NCBI GenBank assembly: GCA_947683625.1
Contig: CANTUR010000629.1
Location: 469,501-533,500, forward strand
Direction of reading: 5' to 3'
From: Mallotus nudiflorus
Lineage: Eukaryota; Streptophyta; Magnoliopsida; Malpighiales; Euphorbiaceae
DNA: 64,000 nucleotides
The notes beneath the pieces are model-generated. The model did not search any database, was not told where the DNA came from, and worked only from the letters and a program-made list of their open reading frames with translations. Of this stretch, positions 59,030 through 64,000 are shown piece after piece. The position numbers were made by a program, and so were the translations under genes. Each line of letters begins with the position of its first letter. The first letter of the stretch is position 1.

Positions 59030-60041
59030 TCGAAGTCAGCACATGTAGCTTGCATAGCTCCTGGTATTTTAGAAATATCTTGAGCTATAGATGTATAATT
59101 AAGGAGATTTAAATTTTTATGAAAAGATAAGACAATTATCTACAACTTTTATGAAGAATATTTTAGTAGAATCGATCATCTTCAGTCCCGTACACGAGCA
59201 TCTTTCAAAGTGGTCGTAAGTTGTCCGTCAATGGAGCATTTGGAGCACGTTTTTGCCAAAATATGGCAGAACCTCTCATGAGTGCTCCTCATGAGCTGAT
59301 TCCTCATGACCTACTTGTGAGCAGACTACTGATAGCATTCCAATGGGAATTTTTTAATGCAACGGATATATTTTCACCCCTTACGATCACTGTTCACTCG
59401 TGAGCCGCCCGTGAGCATCCTTTGAGCTGCCAAAAGTCCAAGAATTGATTCAAAATTGTTGGAGCCATGATTGATACATCCAACAACTACATTTTTAAGT
59501 GTTTTTCTATATAAACAAAACTTAGAATTCAATTGAAAGGTTAGGAAAACTTGTTTATCATTTATCATATTCTTAAACATTCAATTGAGCTCTTAAACTT
59601 TCTTTTAAACAAATTCTTTTTGTATAACTCTTATGAGAGTTAGTGAGTGATTAGAATAGACATTCTTATTCTTCTATTTTCTGGGTTTAGAAAATGGGAA
59701 GTGAGATTCTATTCTAAAGGAATTGGTTTAAGTGTTTAGCTATTAAAACACTTGGGAATTTGGTTTTTGAGTGAGCCTTGAAAACTCAAGTTGTAAGGTT
59801 GTAAGAGTGAGCCATAAAAATCTTGTGCATTCTTAATCTTATGAATAAGATTATGGGTGATTAAAAAATCCTAACTTGGGGATAAGTTAGGTGGGGACGT
59901 AGGATTATTATTGAATCTGAACTCCTTAAATATTTGTGTTCTTCATTTTTCCTTCTCAACTCCTACTCAATTCTTGCAAAGAATTCCTTTAATTTCCTAT
60001 TTTTTTTGGTAGTCCTATTCACCCCCTCTAGGACTATTTCA
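59030..60041 (+). repeat. 5' LTR of copia 3 (left limit estimated)
   Basis: The right end ...TAGGACTATTTCA (60041) directly precedes the primer site. A TATA box TATATAAAC lies at 59508-59516. The U5-like part contains GGTGGGGACGTAGGATTATT and CACCCCCTCTAGGAC, phrases familiar from SIRE-type LTRs. The left end is not defined because the second LTR is outside the window. Confidence 0.6.
59508..59516 (+). promoter_or_regulatory. TATA box in copia 3 LTR
   Basis: TATATAAAC within the LTR, about 530 bases before its right end, is the likely promoter core. Confidence 0.6.
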
Positions 60042-60043
60042 AT

Positions 60044-60055
60044 TGTTATCAGAGC
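60044..60055 (+). other. Primer binding site of copia 3 (tRNA-iMet)
   Basis: TGTTATCAGAGC follows the LTR by two bases and has one mismatch to the tRNA-iMet complement. A second similar word TGGTATTAGAGC at 60239-60250 is probably a leader duplicate. Confidence 0.75.
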
Positions 60056-60287
60056 TAGTTGTCCCTTATCGTTAATTAGGCAGAGCACCAATGAGAACTC
60101 TTACTTGTGAATTGTGTCACCGAAGTAAGGCTCTCCGCTCATTGGTGTTGGTGCATCGGTGGAGACGATGGCCAGCTAGTCTGATAGCTAACATTGAAAA
60201 TTGATATAGGTTGGGTATGACCTATAAAAGTTTTCAATTGGTATTAGAGCTTGAATTCAAGGTACTTCATTGCTAGAATATAAGATC

Positions 60288-61860
60288 ATGGGGAGTGAAT
60301 CTCAAAACAACTCTTCTCTTAGACCATTCTTTGATGGTAGTGACTATCCACATTGGAAATTTAAATGGAATTATATCTTGATTGTGATTCCATCAAACTT
60401 TGGGATATTGTCTTAAGAGGTTAGGAACCACCTATAAAAATCATTGATAGTGTGATAACTACTCTTGCAAGAAGCCAATGGAGTGTTAATCAAAAGGAAG
60501 AAAATCACAAAAATAAAAAGGCTATGATTACTCTAGTCTCCTCCATGACAAGAGAAGAAGGAGGCAAGCTTCAACATTGCATTTTGGCCAAGGAAATATG
60601 GAAAACCTTGGAGAATCACTATGAAGGCAACATTCAAGTAAGAAGTAAGAAAGTTCAACTTCATATGTATGAATATGAAATCTTCAAAATGAAGCCTTAA
60701 GAATCAATCATGGAGATGACAAATCATCTCAATGCTCTCCTCACAACCCTCAAGAAACTTTTGAAAACATTTCTCTAATGAAGAAGTAAACAATAAGATT
60801 CTAAGAATCCTACCTAAGAAGGATTGGGAATCTCATGTTACCTCAATTGAGGATGCTCAAGACCTCTCTACTCTATCAACCGATGTGCTCATTGGTAAGC
60901 TCTTAACACATGAGCTCACCATCAATCAAAAAGATGAAGAATAAGAAAAGAAAGAAGAAAATGAAAAAGAGCATTGCTCGAAAAGCTCTTCAAGAAGATA
61001 GTGAAGAGGAAAGCATCAAAGATTCTAGTGATGAAGATGGTGACATTTCCATGCTCACTAGGAACTTTAAGAAGTTCTTAAGAAAGAAAAATTTCTCAAG
61101 AACAAGGGACTTCAACAAGAAGTTCAAAGGAGATGGGAAGAAGAAAATAAAAGAGGTTACTTGCTATGAATGCAAGAAACTGGGACACATTAGAAGTGAA
61201 TGTCTGAACCTCAAATTTAAGAGTAAGGGAGCAAAAGATAAGAAGAAGGCATTTAAAGCTACTTAGGATGATTCCTCCGAATCTAAAGAGGAAGAGGAAT
61301 AATAAGAAGTTGTCAATCTTTGCTTCATGGCCATTGAAAATGAAAATGAGGTACCATCCACTTCTTATTCTTCCTTTGATGATTATGATGAATATTGTGA
61401 TGATGATGATGATGATGATGAGAGCACCATTGTGAGCAAATTACTTGTTAAATGCAAAAGTTTGTTATTTAAGAAGAAATAATATAAACATGAGTTAGCT
61501 AGCTTAAATAAGGATTTTGAATGTTTAAAAATTGATTTTGCTAAACTTGTTGCATCAAATGAAAAACTTGTAAGTGATGCTAAATCTTTTAATTCTTTGG
61601 AAAACCAACTTAAGAAAGCAAATGATGAAAATCATAAGCATTCTAAGGAAGTCTTAGAATTAAAAAATTTCATTGCTAAATTTAAGAGAGGAAACGAAAC
61701 TTTAGATAGTCTTCTTGACTCTTAAAAATTTCATGGAGATACCCATGGAATTGGATATAAAAATGGAATGTCTTCATCATCATTATCATATATTACTTTT
61801 GTTAAAGCTTCATATGATTCTACTCCTTTAACCTCAAATGAGATTCAACCTAAACCCTAA
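60288..61860 (+). pseudogene. Copia 3 gag
   Basis: The ATG at 60288 gives MGSESQNNSSLRPFFDGSDY. After a shift, the frame at 60452-60700 has TREEGGKLQHCILAKEIWKT and ENHYEGNIQVRSKKVQLHMY, the UBN2 capsid core. The frame at 60910-61266 holds a basic linker and the zinc knuckle CYECKKLGHIRSEC (61162-61203). After a TAG the sequence continues with a Glu/Ser and Asp-rich stretch (61330-61430), then a long heptad-like coiled coil (61490-61720: ASLNKDFECLKIDFAKLVAS). Six or more stops or shifts. This C-terminal coiled coil is typical of SIRE-type Gag. Confidence 0.85.
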
Positions 61861-62354
61861 AAAATCTCATGTGCTAAATAGCAAGGCAAAGTCTCATAAG
61901 ATTAACCCTTCGTTAACATAAAGAGGTAAGGCTCAAACTAGAGCACCTCAACTTAAGTATGCTTATATGTACACTAGTCATAATTATAATAGGCATGCTG
62001 CACAACACAATGCACATACACATATTGCACAAACTTATCAAAATATTCATCACCATTGCCAATGTATGGCTCACTCAATGTCACAAAACAATAAGAGATG
62101 CACACAACACTAAAGGCATGTTTCACACACTAGGAAAGCATTTAATTATAGAAGAAATAAATTTGAAAATATTATATGCTCATTTTGTATGATCAAAGGA
62201 CATACCAATAATGTGTGCTTCTATAGAAAACTACACATGAATTTACTTCCTTTGGATTATCTTGAAACTAACCAACCTAGACCAATAAAGGTTTGAGTTC
62301 AAAAGAATATTTAAAATATTTTATATAGGTGTGATTGAAATCCACAAGAACAAA

Positions 62355-62480
62355 AAGTAAGTGGTATCTCGATAGTGGATGTTCAAGGAACATGATGGGA
62401 GACAAGGAGCAATTCAACAAACTTGAAGCTAAGGATGGAGGACACATACTTTCGATGATAATGTAAAAGGAAAAATTATT
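62355..62480 (+). pseudogene. Copia 3 aspartic protease
   Basis: SKWYLDSGCSRNMMGDKEQF contains the active-site DSGC (Asp at 62371-62373), followed by LEAKDGG, matching the copia DSGCSRHMTG block. A shift near 62440 breaks the frame. Between gag and this block (61870-62350) the sequence is a degenerate His/Asn-rich and Cys-containing linker with stops. Confidence 0.85.
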
Positions 62481-62525
62481 GGCATTGGAGAAATAGGTAA
62501 TCCTCAATCCTTATCTATACATCCT

Positions 62526-63440
62526 GTGTTGTTTTTTGATGGTCTTAAACATAATTTGCTAATTATAAGTCAATTATATGATATGGTAAATAAGGTGACT
62601 TTCTATCCTAGAAATTTCTTTGTTAGTAGTCTTGATGAAGACAAAGTAATTTTTAGTGGTGAAAGAGTAGATAATGTTTATGTTATTGATTTGAATAAAA
62701 TTGATAACAAAGAAATAAAATGCTTAATGTTAATTTCCCATGACACATGGACATGGCATAAAAGGTTACGACATGCAAATTTTGAGCTTTTGAATGATCT
62801 TTGTAAACATGAACTTGTGATTAGTTTACCTAAGCTTGAATTCACTAAGGATAAACCTTGTGATGCTTGTCAAAAGGGAAAACAATCTAAGTCTTCATTT
62901 AAGCTAAAAACTGTAGTGTCCACTTTTAGACCACTTGAACTTATACATATGGATTTGTTTAGACTAATTAGAGTTGCTAGTCTTAGTGGAATGCACTATG
63001 CTTATGTATTGGTTGATGATTACTCTAGATTTACTTGGGTGTGTTTTCTTGCTCATAAGAATGATACATTTAAAGCTTTTGAAAATTTTTCAAAAAGAGT
63101 TCAAAAAGAAAAAGGATTTGTATTTCATCCATTAGAAGTGATCATGGAACCGAATTTGAAAATGAATTTTTTAAAAACTATTGTAATGAAAATGATATTT
63201 ATCATACATTTTCATCTCATAAAACTCCTCAACAAAATGGGGTAGTTGAAAGGAAAAATAGAACTCTTGTGGAAATGGCTAGAACAATGCTTCATGAGTA
63301 TAATTTGTCTCTATACTTTTGGGCGGCAGTCGTTAACACATCTTATTATATTTCAAACTGAGTTTTCAAAAGACCAATTTTAAATAAAACATCTTCTGAG
63401 CTATAGAACAATAAAAAACCCAAAATCTCATATCTAAGAG
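62526..63440 (+). pseudogene. Copia 3 integrase
   Basis: The open frame 62526-63245 reads LKHNLLIISQLYDMVNKVTF, the zinc module WHKRLRHANFELLNDL with CDACQKGKQSKSSF, then LIHMDLFRLIRVASLSGMHY and VDDYSRFTWVCFLAHKNDTF. A one-base shift at about 63132 breaks the core just before RSDHGTEFENEF. The shifted frame then has TPQQNGVVERKNRTLVEMAR and SLYFWAAVVNTSYYISN. The DDE triad can be read across the shift. One stop at 63361 follows. Confidence 0.92.
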
Positions 63441-64000
63441 TATTTTGATGCAAGTGCTTTATATTGAACACCAAGGATAATCTTGGAAAATTTGATTCTA
63501 AAGCCGATGAAGGAATTTTCCTAGGCTATTCCATCTCTAGCAAAGCATATAAGGTCTTTAATAAGAGTACTCTAGTAGTTGAAGAGTCAATGCATGTGGT
63601 ATTTGATGAATCAAACTCACTTGATCCTAGAAAGGATGTTTGTAGTGTTGATGATCTTGTAGGTAACAATGAGATTGTGAAAACACAAGAAGAAAATGCT
63701 AGTAAGCCTTTGGAACTTGAAGATCCAAGCAAGAAGGAAAATGAGGAGATACCTCAACCTACCTTGAAGGATGAACTTCCAAAGGATTAGCAATTCAAGA
63801 AAGCTCACCCTCAAGACCTCATTATAGGTGACACTACAAAAGGGGTAACTACTAGATCTAAACTCAAGTCTATTGTTAATTTAGCTTTCATTTCTCAAAT
63901 TGAACCTAAAAATGTTAATGATGCTTTGAGTGATAAATTTTGGGTCCTTACTATGCAAGAAGAGTTAAACCAATTTGAGAGAAACAAGGTTTGGACCTTA
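63441..64000 (+). pseudogene. Copia 3 integrase tail and start of RT (partial)
   Basis: LGKFDSKADEGIFLGYSISS KAYKVFNK marks the integrase C-terminus. A Glu/Lys/Pro-rich linker runs to a TAG at 63788. Then TKGVTTRSKLKS leads into NVNDALSDKFWVLTMQEELN and QFERNKVWTL, the entry of RVT_2. The window ends here, so the catalytic part is not seen. The frame continues unbroken from 63791 to the edge. Confidence 0.9.

Larger units (their letters stand above)
59030..64000 (+). mobile_element. Ty1/copia retrotransposon 3 (SIRE/Maximus-like), cut by window edge
   Basis: A long LTR region, an initiator-Met primer site variant, a large gag with zinc knuckle and coiled coil, protease, integrase and the first part of RT lie in copia order on the plus strand. 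A gag longer than 500 residues with a C-terminal coiled coil and an LTR near 1 kb is typical of the SIRE/Maximus lineage. The window ends at the entry of RT, so completeness cannot be judged. The frames carry fewer disruptions than the other elements here, which suggests a younger insertion. Confidence 0.9.

Noticed and set aside
59221..59403. 60-codon frame in the copia 3 LTR region
   Set aside because: It lies upstream of the LTR TATA box, has no known motif, and LTRs of this type are noncoding.

Overview
This is nuclear DNA of a flowering plant, most likely a eudicot. It is very AT-rich, has no bacterial-style gene packing, and carries plant retrotransposon lineages: Ty1/copia of the Tork, Ale and SIRE types, a Ty3/gypsy Tat/Ogre-like element, and a plant L1-type LINE with an RNase H domain. 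It also holds decayed fragments of plant nuclear genes. I see no intact host gene. Nearly every reading frame is a fossil, and many stops look like C-to-T changes on either strand (CAG, CAA, CGA or TGG turned into stops). The window is a stratigraphy of nested insertions.

Layout. 1-1860: two copies of a dispersed AT-rich repeat around an unrecognised gene remnant (466-1118, minus). 1866-7116: copia element, minus strand, with two LTRs, PBS and PPT. 7117-16511: a third repeat copy, split by a very long solo-LTR-like element (7386-14662, perfect 5-bp target duplication) that itself holds a second, related one (9767-13104); beside it a 1.7-kb hAT-like element with a perfect 8-bp duplication (14816-16503). 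16512-21800: AT-rich DNA with a 27-bp-arm foldback, duplicated blocks, a fourth repeat copy, tRNA-like SINE remnants and a jacalin-lectin exon fragment. 21839-27983: complete but dead LINE with poly(A) tail and perfect 10-bp target duplication, sitting in one half of an older tandem duplication (the other half is 28680-29340).

29888-33933: pieces of at least three unrelated plant genes, all on the minus strand. They are an internally deleted piece of amidophosphoribosyltransferase (PurF/GPRAT), a multi-exon piece of TFIIF-alpha (RAP74), and exons of a gene I cannot name. The last two keep intron signals, so they arrived as DNA copies. 33962-38815: Ale-like copia with both LTRs, PBS, PPT and a 5-bp target duplication, inserted just upstream of the unnamed gene's first exon. 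38821-43361: AT-rich DNA without a gene.

43362 to about 57060: a Tat/Ogre-type gypsy element (LTR, gag, protease, G-patch motif, RT, two RNase H domains, integrase). It carries two antisense genes of the plant-mobile-domain kind downstream of integrase. Short GAGGC-type palindromes recur in its LTR and antisense region. 57250-58450: minus-strand copia fragment. About 59030-64000: 5' part of a SIRE/Maximus-type copia cut by the window edge at the start of its reverse transcriptase.

For novelty I rank highest the collinear three-gene fragment cluster, the antisense mobile-domain genes of the Tat element, and the palindrome family.
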